From assembly GCA_036835375.1 (NCBI GenBank), contig DAITMB010000045.1:1-35167 (forward strand): a DNA stretch of 35,167 nt, read 5' to 3'. Source of the stretch: JANQTF01 sp036835375 (lineage in GTDB: Bacteria > Bacteroidota > Bacteroidia > J057). Below the pieces are notes generated by a model that was not told where the DNA came from, did not search any database, and saw only the letters and a program-made list of their open reading frames with translations. Within the stretch, counting starts at the first letter, position 1. Each line of letters starts with the position of its first letter. The position numbers and the translations under genes are program-made. Shown here one piece after another: positions 9,068-17,826 of this stretch.

Positions 9068-9886
9068 ATGAATAAACAACGCGTCATCACGACCAGCATT
9101 CTGGTATTCGTGGGCTTCCTTCTCATTATTTTTCTGTCCTCGGGCACTTTCACCACGATCGAAGCCGGACAACGGGGTGTCATTTTTCGTCCATTTGGCT
9201 CGGGACTGGACAAAGAAAATCTATTCAATCCAGGGTTCCACATTGTCGCCCCTTGGAACAGCATGTACATCTACGACGTGCGGGAGCACAGCCAGGAAGA
9301 GCAAATGGAAGTCTTGTCTGCCAATGGACTCACCATCAAGCTGGACATCACGGTTCGGGTTCACCCCAAATACAATAGTATCGGCGATTTGCACGAGCAG
9401 TTTGGAAAAGAATACCTCAACACCCTCGTGAGGCCCGAGGTTCGCTCGTCCGTGAGAAAGGTCATTGGCAAATTCACGGAAGAGCAGCTTTATTCCACCA
9501 AGCGCGATACCGTGCAAGCGCTCATTCGCTCTGACATTGAGCAAGCGCTTGGTCGAAACTATATTGAGCTACGGGAAGCCTTGATCAGGGACATTGTACT
9601 ACCTGCTAAGGTAAGAGATGCGATCGAAGACAAGCTGGAGGCCGAGCAGGCAGCGCTCAAATACGAATATCTGCTTCAAAGAGAATTACTGGAAGCACAG
9701 CGTAGAGTGACTGAAGCTCGCGGAAAGGCAGAGTCTAATCAGATTTTGAATGCCTCGCTCACGGATAAAATCCTCACAGACAAAGGGATTGAGGCGACCC
9801 TTGAGCTGGCAAATTCACCAAACTCAAAGGTGATCATTGTCGGCAGTGGTGACAAAGGGCTGCCCATGATCCTCGGCGGAAACTAA
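9068..9886 (+). CDS. Prohibitin-family (SPFH/band 7) membrane protein
   Basis: The 272-residue protein has one N-terminal membrane segment (about residues 8-28) and then a band 7 domain: TIEAGQRGVIFRPFG, NPGFHIVAPWNSMYIYDVRE, and LDITVRVHPKY. Residues about 185-235 are a charged coiled coil (EDKLEAEQAALKYEYLLQRE). This layout is that of prohibitin, an oligomeric ring-forming membrane scaffold often linked to membrane proteases. It neighbours the Ste24-like protease on the same strand, 115 bases away; a functional link is only inferred. The ATG is well placed directly before the membrane segment, and a strong terminator follows. Confidence 0.93.
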   Translation: MNKQRVITTSILVFVGFLLIIFLSSGTFTTIEAGQRGVIFRPFGSGLDKENLFNPGFHIVAPWNSMYIYDVREHSQEEQMEVLSANGLTIKLDITVRVHPKYNSIGDLHEQFGKEYLNTLVRPEVRSSVRKVIGKFTEEQLYSTKRDTVQALIRSDIEQALGRNYIELREALIRDIVLPAKVRDAIEDKLEAEQAALKYEYLLQRELLEAQRRVTEARGKAESNQILNASLTDKILTDKGIEATLELANSPNSKVIIVGSGDKGLPMILGGN

Positions 9887-9927
9887 AGGACGCTGGCTGT
9901 ACCAATTTCACCTCTCCAGACATTTTG

Positions 9928-9970
9928 CGGCAGAAAAGGCTTTATGGATAAAGCCTTTTCTGCCGTTTCT
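9928..9970 (+). terminator. Strong intrinsic terminator after the prohibitin gene
   Basis: An 18-base perfect inverted repeat (9928-9945 with 9948-9965, beginning CGGCAGAAAAGG) encloses only two bases and is followed by TTTCTC. It lies 41 bases after the stop. The near-symmetrical sequence could also stop transcription from the opposite strand. Confidence 0.85.
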
Positions 9971-10121
9971 CATGAGGAGGGTACAGGATGAGCGTGACTC
10001 ATCTTTTCCCCACAGTCGTTGGTCCTGACAATCATTTTTCTCAACTTGCTGCGATCACGCTGATGTCCCCGGTCCTTCCGTTGCTGCTATTCTCACCTTC
10101 TCGCACCCAAATTTCCCATCT

Positions 10122-11213
10122 ATGCAAGACTTTCTCCCCATCAAGGCCATTGATCATGTAGAGCTCTACGTAGGCAACGCCAAGCAGTCTGCCCATTATT
10201 ACCGTACGGCTTTTGGCTTTCAAGCAGAGGCCTATGCAGGACCTGAGACGGGCATTCGTGATCGCGCTTCTTATGTGTTGCGCCAAGACAAGGTCCGCCT
10301 GGTACTCACTACCCCTCTCCAACCCACCAGCGATATTGCCGCCCACATCCACATGCACGGCGATGGGGTAAAAATGATCGCTCTCACCGTACCGGATTCA
10401 ATGTCTGCGTTTGAAGAGACCGTGAAGCGAGGAGCGACACCCTTTCTCATTCCTACCAAAAAAGAAGATTCACAGGGAGAAGTCATCATCTCAGGCATCC
10501 ACACATATGGGGATACTGTTCATCTCTTTGTGCAAAGAGATGGCTATGAAGGGGCTTTTCTGCCCGGTTACAGACCGTGGAACCCCGCATTTCAGCCTAG
10601 CGCCACGGGGATTCGCTACATCGATCACATGGTAGGCAATGTCGGCTGGAATGAAATGAATCGCTGGTGCGCATTCTACCGGGATGTGATGGGATTTTCG
10701 CAATTGGTGTCCTTTGACGACAAAGATATCTCTACTGACTACACGGCGCTCATGTCCAAGGTGATGAGCAATGGAACGGGGAAGGTGAAATTTCCGATCA
10801 ATGAGCCTGCTGAAGGGAAAAAGAAAAGCCAGATCGAAGAATATTTAGATTACTACAAAGGTCCCGGCGTGCAGCATATCGCCGTAGGGACAGGCAACAT
10901 TTTGGAGACAGTAAAATCACTCACTTCGCGCGGCGTGGAGTTTTTGACAGTCCCAGGATCGTACTATGACGAAGTGTTGGACCGTGTCGGCAGCATTGAT
11001 GAAGACCTGGCTGATCTCCGCGAATTGGGGATCTTAGTGGATCGCGATGAGGAAGGCTATTTGCTCCAGATTTTTACTAAACCGATCGAAGACCGACCTA
11101 CGCTCTTCTTCGAAATCATTCAGCGCAAGGGCGCTAGGTCTTTCGGTAAAGGAAATTTCAAAGCCTTGTTTGAAGCCATTGAACGGGAACAAGCATTGAG
11201 AGGAAATCTTTGA
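10122..11213 (+). CDS. hppD: 4-hydroxyphenylpyruvate dioxygenase
   Basis: HPPD is an Fe(II) enzyme that converts 4-hydroxyphenylpyruvate and oxygen to homogentisate in tyrosine catabolism. The protein is 363 residues, the usual length of bacterial forms. The N-terminal vicinal-oxygen-chelate domain begins AIDHVELYVGNA; the C-terminal domain carries the iron ligands His169 (YIDHMVGNV), His252 (VQHIAVGT) and Glu331 (LFFEIIQRKG). The C-terminal helix around FGKGNFKALFEAIE closes the active site in this family. Homogentisate dioxygenase and other tyrosine-degradation genes are not adjacent. The gene is monocistronic, ending at a terminator shared with the convergent T9SS cargo gene. Confidence 0.97.
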   Translation: MQDFLPIKAIDHVELYVGNAKQSAHYYRTAFGFQAEAYAGPETGIRDRASYVLRQDKVRLVLTTPLQPTSDIAAHIHMHGDGVKMIALTVPDSMSAFEETVKRGATPFLIPTKKEDSQGEVIISGIHTYGDTVHLFVQRDGYEGAFLPGYRPWNPAFQPSATGIRYIDHMVGNVGWNEMNRWCAFYRDVMGFSQLVSFDDKDISTDYTALMSKVMSNGTGKVKFPINEPAEGKKKSQIEEYLDYYKGPGVQHIAVGTGNILETVKSLTSRGVEFLTVPGSYYDEVLDRVGSIDEDLADLRELGILVDRDEEGYLLQIFTKPIEDRPTLFFEIIQRKGARSFGKGNFKALFEAIEREQALRGNL

Positions 11214-11245
11214 GCGGGGGTGATTTTCCTGGAATTTCCCACAAA

Positions 11246-11277
11246 AAAAATCCCCTTCCTTTCGGCAGGGGATTTTT
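11246..11277. terminator. Bidirectional terminator between hppD and the T9SS cargo gene
   Basis: AAAAATCCCC (11246-11255) and GGGGATTTTT (11268-11277) form a perfect 10-base stem with A and T tracts on the two sides, so the hairpin works in both directions. It sits between two convergent stops (11213 plus, 11297 minus). Confidence 0.88.
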
Positions 11278-11296
11278 CCGTAGATCAGTCAAGTAA

Positions 11297-14074
11297 TTAT
11301 TCTAGTAAGAAAATCTTTCCGCGGAATGTTTCCCCGCCTGATTGCCCCTTGAGATCTACCCGATAGAGATAGTATCCAGAAGCCAACCGCTGTGTGGGAA
11401 TGTTAGCGACAAAATTACTCGTCTCCACCGCATTTGATTGCGTGTGAACCACGCGACCGTCCAAGCTCATCAAGGTAATGGTGGCTTCTGTTGGCTCTTT
11501 CAAAGTGAGTTCCAGGAAAATTGCCCCACCAGTCACAGGATTGGGATAGGCTTTCACTTGATTTGCCTCTGCCAAAGGTAATTTCGACTCTGTATTCTCT
11601 TCTCTTCCCCCCACCAACGAAGTCGTGGACCAGATGCCCCGACCGTGCGTAGCAACGAAGACGGTGTTATCCCTTTCAACCCTGAAGTCAAGCGTCTCTT
11701 CGTCCAAAATCGTAGCCTTGTATCTGCGAACATGGATATCATAAATGGGGACATTTCCCATCAATCCGCCCAGCTCGTCGCGCCAGCTTCCGGTAAAAAA
11801 TTGAGTGCCCACCAGCGAAATCCCTGTGATAGAATATAGTTTCCGCTCGGTGCCCAACAGGAGTACGGACTCATTATTGTTCCTAACAAAGCTCACAGAA
11901 TACATCGGCTCTTTAGGACCTGGCTGCAACTGGTAGAAAGTTGGTGCAGAGATCCCTGACTGAGTCATCCAAATAAAAGCTGTCGTGGCTGCTACATCTC
12001 CTCCATATCCAGCATAGGTGATCGCGACACGATTTGGGTCGGCTGGATCAACCGCTACATCAGAAATCCAGCGTCCAACCATGCTGGAAAGACCCGAAGT
12101 AGCTTGATTATCGATTCGAGACACGCTGGTCGTCGCATTGAAAGTAGCCAAGTCATGAGCGCCGATCACACGGTATAGTTTTCCTTTGCTGGTCCCAATC
12201 CAAATTGTATGAAATGGATCTTCCGATACAGTCATAGCGGTAATAAACTCGGTGACCCCATCCACAAGTTGATTCGTGACGCGATTCCATTTCACCTGTA
12301 GGGCATCGCCAAAAGCGCCATTCGCTACCCAGAGGTATTTTCCAGAGCAGAAGAAGAGCAACGAAGCTGACTTCGCTTGAATGCTATCTTTGTTGGTGAT
12401 CGGTGCATCAATCACTTCGGCTGGAAACCGCTCATCTAGGGCCCAGATGGCCTGCGCCCCAAGGCGGTTGTCAAACAGAGCACCTCCAGCTGTCTGATCA
12501 TTCTGGCGGTCGATGAGGGTATCCACACCTGGATTAGTGAGCCCAGCGACTTGAGGACTGTTGGTCGAACCATAGAAGCGCTCAAAATTTTCTCCGCTGT
12601 TGAGCGAACGCTCAACCCCCCGATCACTGCCCTGTGCCAATAGCGATCCAGGAAACACAGCGGAAGCAGCAACGAGGCCGTGATTATTTCCAAGAACAGT
12701 TCCAAAGCCTTGACGAAGGACTGGGTTGGCATTCGTAAAGTTTTGATTGTAGATCGTGCCAATGTTAGGTGTTCCTGCGAGAATGGCGTCTTGGCCTGTA
12801 ATGCCTGTAGATGCCACGGAGTAAGTAACGTGGCTTTCGTAGCCTTTGGACTTTTGTGAAAAAGTCGCGCCGCGATCATCGGACCTTGCGATTTGGCTTC
12901 CAGTTCCGACAAAGATCGTTTGTCCACCATCCAGGAAGAGCACGGAGTACATTCTCCTAGGAATGTAATTTTCAGCAAATGGAAAATCATGCCTGGCCGT
13001 CTGGGTCCATCCTCGATCATTAAGAAAGGTGTACCAGTTGTTGCCAGAGATGATCAGTTCGTCTTTGTTGTCTGGAAAGACCTCAAGCAAAAAGGCATCG
13101 CGACCTGTGATGCCAAGCGGAGAGAACCCTGGTCCACCCCTGGGCGCATATCGTTCCCAACTGGCTCCATTGTCGGTGCTGCGAAAGATTCCGTTAGTTT
13201 CTCCGCTAGCAGCCGTGCCACCTACATAAATCGTGTTGGGGTCGCTGGGTGCCACCGCAACCATGGTTCTGCCGAAACTAAATGTGCCTCCCGCATAGAA
13301 AATCGGCGCTGTCGAGGCCTGAAAACTGATCCCGCCATCCGTAGAAATGTACAAAGAATCGTTTTCCCGAACGTTGTGGATCCCTGCGATCACAACATCG
13401 CCCGCAGCTTTTTCAATGTCATATACAATTGATTGCTGAAACACAGGTGACCCTTGGCTCGGCAAAACGACGGCGAGGTCCGGGCTATCCGAAAAGTACA
13501 CACCAGCATAAGTGGCAATGAAAATCCGGTTGCCAGCAAGCAAGATCTTTTGAATACCGACGAAAGGACCTTTGTAGTTGAGCGTTCCGAATAGCGCACT
13601 ATTCGTGGTTGCATTCTGATTTGACCAAGAACTTCCATTCCAAATCCAAACGCCAGTACCAGGCAGGCCATTCAAATACCCCTTAAATCCTTCGGGGGCC
13701 GTACGGAAGTCGTAATTCCGCTCTGGCTGGTTCAGAGTGCTCACATAAAATGACGTCCGGAACCCAACAGCGCCGGTAGCCACGTAGATATATCCTGTGC
13801 TGGGATTGACTGCGATCGAAGTGACATTAGGATCTCCCCCTGCCTGGTCATATGAGACGAACCTAGACCAAGAAACCCCGCGGTTTTCAGATACCCAAAG
13901 ACCTCCACCTTGAGAACCGGCGAGGATCCGACCGTCAGGAAGCTCGGCCAGGGTGCGCGTAATACTTCCTAAATTATCGGGACCAAGATTATTCCATTCA
14001 TACTGGCCAAGCACCGGACTGGTGACCATGAACAACCCAACTGCAATAAAAAGTGGGTAAAAGAATTTTTTCAT
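11297..14074 (-). CDS. Large T9SS-exported beta-propeller (BNR/sortilin-like) protein
   Basis: This secreted protein has 925 residues. The frame is open to 14125, but the natural start is the ATG at 14074, which opens a typical signal peptide (MKKFFYPLFIAVGLFMVTSP); the extra 17 residues have no secretion features. The body holds repeated Asp-box/BNR-type motifs of the S-x-D-x-G-x-x-[WF] kind: SENRGVSWSRF, STDGGISFQAS, STDNGASWERY, SDDRGATFSQK and SLNSGENFERF, pointing to one or more beta-propellers like those of sortilin/VPS10 and sialidase-fold proteins. The final 85 residues are a type IX secretion sorting domain (AYPNPVTGGAIFLEL, then LASGYYLYRVDLKG and a basic C-terminus). The cargo is therefore expected on the cell surface or outside. 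No catalytic residues could be assigned, and the ligand is unknown. Confidence 0.88.
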   Translation of the reverse strand: MKKFFYPLFIAVGLFMVTSPVLGQYEWNNLGPDNLGSITRTLAELPDGRILAGSQGGGLWVSENRGVSWSRFVSYDQAGGDPNVTSIAVNPSTGYIYVATGAVGFRTSFYVSTLNQPERNYDFRTAPEGFKGYLNGLPGTGVWIWNGSSWSNQNATTNSALFGTLNYKGPFVGIQKILLAGNRIFIATYAGVYFSDSPDLAVVLPSQGSPVFQQSIVYDIEKAAGDVVIAGIHNVRENDSLYISTDGGISFQASTAPIFYAGGTFSFGRTMVAVAPSDPNTIYVGGTAASGETNGIFRSTDNGASWERYAPRGGPGFSPLGITGRDAFLLEVFPDNKDELIISGNNWYTFLNDRGWTQTARHDFPFAENYIPRRMYSVLFLDGGQTIFVGTGSQIARSDDRGATFSQKSKGYESHVTYSVASTGITGQDAILAGTPNIGTIYNQNFTNANPVLRQGFGTVLGNNHGLVAASAVFPGSLLAQGSDRGVERSLNSGENFERFYGSTNSPQVAGLTNPGVDTLIDRQNDQTAGGALFDNRLGAQAIWALDERFPAEVIDAPITNKDSIQAKSASLLFFCSGKYLWVANGAFGDALQVKWNRVTNQLVDGVTEFITAMTVSEDPFHTIWIGTSKGKLYRVIGAHDLATFNATTSVSRIDNQATSGLSSMVGRWISDVAVDPADPNRVAITYAGYGGDVAATTAFIWMTQSGISAPTFYQLQPGPKEPMYSVSFVRNNNESVLLLGTERKLYSITGISLVGTQFFTGSWRDELGGLMGNVPIYDIHVRRYKATILDEETLDFRVERDNTVFVATHGRGIWSTTSLVGGREENTESKLPLAEANQVKAYPNPVTGGAIFLELTLKEPTEATITLMSLDGRVVHTQSNAVETSNFVANIPTQRLASGYYLYRVDLKGQSGGETFRGKIFLLE

Positions 14075-14413
14075 ACGGCATGGATTAAGGGACGCCATCC
14101 AAAATAACAATTTACGAATGTACAAAACAAACCCCTGCTGCTCTGATGCGAGGGAGAGGCCGCTTCAACCTCTAAATTCGAGAAGATATCTCAGCTCCAG
14201 AAAAACAAAAAAATCTGTCGGTTACACACTCTCCTATGGAATTCAGCGCTCGTTGTGCCCTGTTCTAAAGGAAACTGTTGGAATAGCTTCGAAAGCAAAT
14301 GAAGACTTCTACGCCGAGGCGTGTATCCGCGCCTAATGAAATGACCTCCGGCATTTGGCAGGAGGTCAAGGTTTTTATTGGGCAAGAAAGCTCATAATTC
14401 ATGCACTCCCGCG
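14075..14413. other. Intergenic region between the T9SS cargo gene and lipA
   Basis: Both flanking genes are on the minus strand. The stretch holds the lipA terminator-like hairpin (14342-14368) and should hold the cargo gene promoter, but no clear TAnnTTTG element with a spaced TTG was found on the minus strand; the nearest is a one-mismatch TACATTCG around 14117-14124. No coding signal was recognised. Confidence 0.4.
14342..14368 (-). terminator. Terminator-like hairpin downstream of lipA
   Basis: TGACCTCC (14342-14349) and GGAGGTCA (14361-14368) form an 8-base stem around an 11-base loop. It lies 45 bases beyond the lipA stop on the minus strand and is followed on that strand by TTTCATT. 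The plus-strand side has a better T run (GTTTTTATT), so it may block transcription both ways. Confidence 0.55.
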
Positions 14414-15304
14414 CTATAAGTGCCGCTCAGCATGATAGCTGGAGCGCACCAATGGACCACTTTCTACGAAGTTGAATCCCAAGCTCATCCCCACCTCTTG
14501 ATAGTGCTGGAACAAATCCGGATGAACGAATTCGTGGACAGGCAAATGCATTTTGGTAGGCTGAAGGTATTGCCCGATCGTCACAACGTCACAATCGTGA
14601 CGCAGGAGATCTTCCATGAGTTCATACACCTCCTCGACTGTCTCTCCTAGTCCTACCATAAAGCCTGATTTGGTGCGACATCCGTCCGCTTTGGTACGCT
14701 GGATTTGCTCTAGGCTGCGCTCATACTTGGCTTGTGGCCTCACCCTTCGATAAAGCCGCTTGACTGTCTCCATGTTGTGAGACACAACTTCGGGACGTTC
14801 TGCGGTGATGAGAGCGAGGGCATCCCAGTTGGCTTTCACATCTGGGATGAGGGTTTCCATCGTGGTTTCGGGTGCCATTTTTCTTACTTGACGCACCGTC
14901 TCAGCCCAGATATTCATCCCACGGTCGGGCTGTTCATCTCGATTGACAGAGGTAATCACGGCGTGCTTGACCTTCATTTTTTGAATGGCCTGTGCTACCC
15001 GATAAGGCTCCATGATGTCGAGCGTATCTGGTCTGCCCGTAGCCACGGCACAGAATGAGCAAGATCGGGTGCAAGTATTGCCGAGGATCATGAAAGTAGC
15101 AGTCCCTGCCCCCCAGCATTCTCCCATATTGGGGCACCGCGCGCTTTCGCATACTGTGTGGAGCTGATGCTTGTCAATGGTTTCCCGCACTTCCGTAAAT
15201 GCTTTTCCATAGGGAAGCTTCACGCGCAGCCACTGAGGCCTCGGGCCATTACCTGGGAGGTTTTGGCTGGTGAGTGCCGCAGAATCAATCATGTTGATCG
15301 ACAT
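14414..15304 (-). CDS. lipA: Lipoyl synthase
   Basis: LipA is a radical SAM enzyme that inserts two sulfurs into protein-bound octanoyl groups to make the lipoyl cofactor of 2-oxoacid dehydrogenases and the glycine cleavage system. The 296-residue product has both iron-sulfur sites: the auxiliary cluster cysteines C52, C57 and C63 (CESARCPNMGEC) and the radical SAM cysteines C78, C82 and C85 (CTRSCSFC). The C-terminal RSSYHA supplies the conserved serine ligand. The frame extends to 15445, but the start used is ATG at 15304 (MSINMIDSAAL): the longer N-terminus is unlike the family, and a good promoter at 15443-15474 would start transcription inside that extension. It follows pdxJ on the same strand, 205 bases downstream. 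Confidence 0.97.
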   Translation of the reverse strand: MSINMIDSAALTSQNLPGNGPRPQWLRVKLPYGKAFTEVRETIDKHQLHTVCESARCPNMGECWGAGTATFMILGNTCTRSCSFCAVATGRPDTLDIMEPYRVAQAIQKMKVKHAVITSVNRDEQPDRGMNIWAETVRQVRKMAPETTMETLIPDVKANWDALALITAERPEVVSHNMETVKRLYRRVRPQAKYERSLEQIQRTKADGCRTKSGFMVGLGETVEEVYELMEDLLRHDCDVVTIGQYLQPTKMHLPVHEFVHPDLFQHYQEVGMSLGFNFVESGPLVRSSYHAERHL

Positions 15305-15442
15305 ATCGTTTCTTTTATTCGGGCGAGAGGCAAGTTGAATAGTAGGATGTTGGAGAGAGGTCGCTTTGCACCGAACTTCAGCTTTTGGCTCACCTCTCTC
15401 ATTCAGATCCTCATTATCTGATATCAATCGCCTCTCGGTCTG

Positions 15443-15474
15443 CAAAGATATCTTCTTGTTAACTCATCTCCCAA
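15443..15474 (-). promoter_or_regulatory. Bacteroidota-type promoter of lipA
   Basis: On the minus strand TTG (15474-15472) is followed after exactly 21 bases by TATCTTTG (15450-15443), matching the -33/-7 promoter of Bacteroidota (TTTG and TAnnTTTG). Transcription should begin near 15436, giving a leader of about 130 bases before the ATG at 15304. The spacing is identical to that of the tRNA-Leu promoter in this window. Confidence 0.6.
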
Positions 15475-15509
15475 CTGATCTGTTTGCTGCTCAGCAAAGC
15501 AGCGGGGCG

Positions 15510-16238
15510 TCAGTATTTTCCGAGACAAGCTTGATATCTGCGAATGGTATCTTCCAAGCCCAGATAGAGTGCATCGCTGATAAGGGCATGGCCTATGGAC
15601 ACCTCAGCGAGGGGAACGACTGACTGATAGAAATGCGCTAAGTTCTTGAGGTTGAGGTCGTGGCCCGCATTGACCCCGAGGCCCAATTCATGTGCGAATG
15701 CAGCTCCGCGCGCAAATGGGACTACCGCCTCTGGATGACCAAGTGCGAATTGGCTGGCATAGCTTTCTGTGTACAATTCGATGCGATCGGTCCCGATTTC
15801 TCTGGCGCCATCTATCATATCGAGGTCTGGATCGACAAAAATCGACACTCTCACCCCCGCTGCTTGGATTCTCAGGACAATGTCCAAAAGAAACCCTTTG
15901 AACTTCACCGTATCCCATCCGTGGTCCGAGGTGAGCTGGTCGGGTGCATCTGGCACGAGGGTACATTGGGCAGGTTTGACCGATTCGATGAGTTGCAGAA
16001 ATGATTCCGAAGGATAGCCCTCTACGTTCAACTCCACAGGCAAGATCGGCTGGAGGTCAATGACATCTTGCTTTCGGGCATGTCGCTCGTCGGGCCTTGG
16101 GTGGAGGGTAATCCCGTCTGCTCCCCATGCCACACAATCCTGTGCAATTTGAAAGAGATCGGGTGTGTGGCCGCCCCGACTGTTACGGAGCAAGGCTACT
16201 TTATTTAAATTAACAGAGAGATGAGTGGTGCCGGACAT
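15510..16238 (-). CDS. pdxJ: Pyridoxine 5'-phosphate synthase
   Basis: PdxJ condenses 1-deoxy-D-xylulose 5-phosphate with 3-amino-2-oxopropyl phosphate to pyridoxine 5'-phosphate, the ring-closing step of the DXP-dependent vitamin B6 pathway. The 242-residue length fits the family. Motifs seen are the N-terminal LSVNLNKVALLRNSRGG, DGITLHPRPDERHA (phosphate and substrate loop), ELNVEGYPS, and the C-terminal GLGVNAGHDLNLKNL and EVSIGHALISDAL. ATG at 16238 gives the standard start. It lies between the DegP-like gene (94 bases upstream) and lipA. Its DXP substrate is made by the dxs product encoded 12 kb away. Confidence 0.97.
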   Translation of the reverse strand: MSGTTHLSVNLNKVALLRNSRGGHTPDLFQIAQDCVAWGADGITLHPRPDERHARKQDVIDLQPILPVELNVEGYPSESFLQLIESVKPAQCTLVPDAPDQLTSDHGWDTVKFKGFLLDIVLRIQAAGVRVSIFVDPDLDMIDGAREIGTDRIELYTESYASQFALGHPEAVVPFARGAAFAHELGLGVNAGHDLNLKNLAHFYQSVVPLAEVSIGHALISDALYLGLEDTIRRYQACLGKY

Positions 16239-16332
16239 TGAATCGGGTGGTAAAAAGTCCTATCTGAACGAGCAAGAAGGCCAACAGTTTTGAATTCTGT
16301 GCTTACTCCTTTGGAAGAGTACCACATGAACA

Positions 16333-17826
16333 TCACCATTCGAAACTATAGGACTGAAGCTTGCCCGGCTCATACATTCCCTTGATGTTCACATATCGAC
16401 TCGAAGCCATCAAGGCTCCTTCCAAGTCCTCAATGGTAAAAATTTGTTGCCCATCCACCTCCAGGATCACAAAGCCTTCCTCGACTCCTCCACCTTGAAG
16501 GGAGGCACCTGCAAACTCGACAATGACGCCTTGGCGGAGCTTCAGTTTCTTAGCTTCTTCTTCTGTGAGCAGGCGAAAATGGCTCCCCTTGAATCCTACG
16601 CCCGACTTGATGTCGGCGAGTGGCAGTCCAGCACCATCCAGCGCTTTGAGCGCAACAATGAACGTTTTTGCTTGCTTTCCCCGAAAGGCGTTGATTTTCA
16701 CCTTATCTCCTGGCCGATAGCGGCTAATCTGTTCCTGAAGCTCAGAAGAGCTATTGACTGGGATTTCATTGACAGAAATGATCACGTCCCCCTCGCGGAT
16801 CCCAGCGTCATAGGCCCCCAAACTCGGGTTGACACTCGATACATATGCCCCTTGTACAATGTCCAAGCCAGTGACCTCGGCCAATTCGGCATTCATTGCC
16901 TGGATTTGTACGCCTAAAAAGCCTCTTCTTACTTCTCCGTAAGCAAGGAAATCCTCCATGACCTTGCGGGCTATCGTAGCAGGTATAGCAAAAGAATACC
17001 CGGCAAAGTATCCTGTACGGGAAGCAATGGCCGTGTTGATGCCCACGAGAGATCCATATTCGTCCACCAAAGCTCCGCCAGAATTTCCTCTATTGACGGC
17101 TGCATCTGTTTGAATGAAGGACTCGATGGCGTAGCGAGAATCTGCGTGGAGCAAATTGATGTTGCGTCCTTTCGCGCTCACAATCCCTGCTGTCACAGTG
17201 GAGGTTAGTTCCATGGGATTACCCACCGCAAGCACCCATTGCCCCACTTCCACTTCGTCTGAGTTACCGAATGACAGGAAGGGAAGATCTTTTTCTTCTA
17301 TTTTCAAGAGAGCAAGATCTGTGGAGGCATCTCGCCCAATGAGCTTGGCCTCAAATCTGCGATTGTCAAACAAGGTGACCTCCATTCGGTCTGCATGTTC
17401 AATCACGTGGTTGTTGGTGGCGATATAGCCGTCGGCAGAAATCAAAATTCCCGATCCAGAGGCGGAGCCTTGAGGCGTGTCCTGTGGTTCCTTTTCGAGC
17501 TGGTCCCGAAAAGGATTGCTAAAAAAATCTCGAGAGGAAGAAGATTTTCGCGAATCAAATGATGAGCGAATGTGGACCACGGCGGGTCTGGCCTGCCTGC
17601 TGGCTGCGACGAACGATGGCCCTACGGAATTAACAGTTCCTCCTTCGGCAGGACCGCTGACAGCTCGGCGATAGGGTGACCGATCACTGGAAAAAGTGGG
17701 CTGAGCCAGATAATACGTCGTAGGGGTCTCGAACCAAACCTTGTATAACCCAATCCCGATCATAGAGCTGATCACCGCTAGGAGGACTCCGCCGATGGTG
17801 AAGATGAGTAGGGTTTTCCGCTGCAT
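16333..17826 (-). CDS. DegP/HtrA-family periplasmic serine protease with two PDZ domains
   Basis: The product is a 497-residue envelope protease and chaperone that handles misfolded proteins. The frame is open to 17988, but ATG at 17826 is preferred because it opens directly into an N-terminal membrane anchor or signal (MQRKTLLIFTIGGVLLAVIS). The trypsin-like domain has the full catalytic triad: His140 (TNNHVIEH), Asp170 (STDLALLKIE) and Ser249 (RGNSGGALVD). A low-complexity region around 85-120 corresponds to the LA loop. PDZ1 (about 300-395, RRGFLGVQIQ at its start) and a diverged PDZ2 (about 405-497) follow. Whether it matches DegP, DegQ or DegS cannot be decided from sequence alone, though two PDZ domains argue against DegS. 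It is the first gene of a minus-strand series with pdxJ and lipA. Confidence 0.93.
   Translation of the reverse strand: MQRKTLLIFTIGGVLLAVISSMIGIGLYKVWFETPTTYYLAQPTFSSDRSPYRRAVSGPAEGGTVNSVGPSFVAASRQARPAVVHIRSSFDSRKSSSSRDFFSNPFRDQLEKEPQDTPQGSASGSGILISADGYIATNNHVIEHADRMEVTLFDNRRFEAKLIGRDASTDLALLKIEEKDLPFLSFGNSDEVEVGQWVLAVGNPMELTSTVTAGIVSAKGRNINLLHADSRYAIESFIQTDAAVNRGNSGGALVDEYGSLVGINTAIASRTGYFAGYSFAIPATIARKVMEDFLAYGEVRRGFLGVQIQAMNAELAEVTGLDIVQGAYVSSVNPSLGAYDAGIREGDVIISVNEIPVNSSSELQEQISRYRPGDKVKINAFRGKQAKTFIVALKALDGAGLPLADIKSGVGFKGSHFRLLTEEEAKKLKLRQGVIVEFAGASLQGGGVEEGFVILEVDGQQIFTIEDLEGALMASSRYVNIKGMYEPGKLQSYSFEW

Noticed and set aside
15305..15445. N-terminal extension of LipA starting at 15445
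   Set aside because: The extension is polar and unlike the family, and the promoter at 15443-15474 would begin transcription downstream of that start codon.
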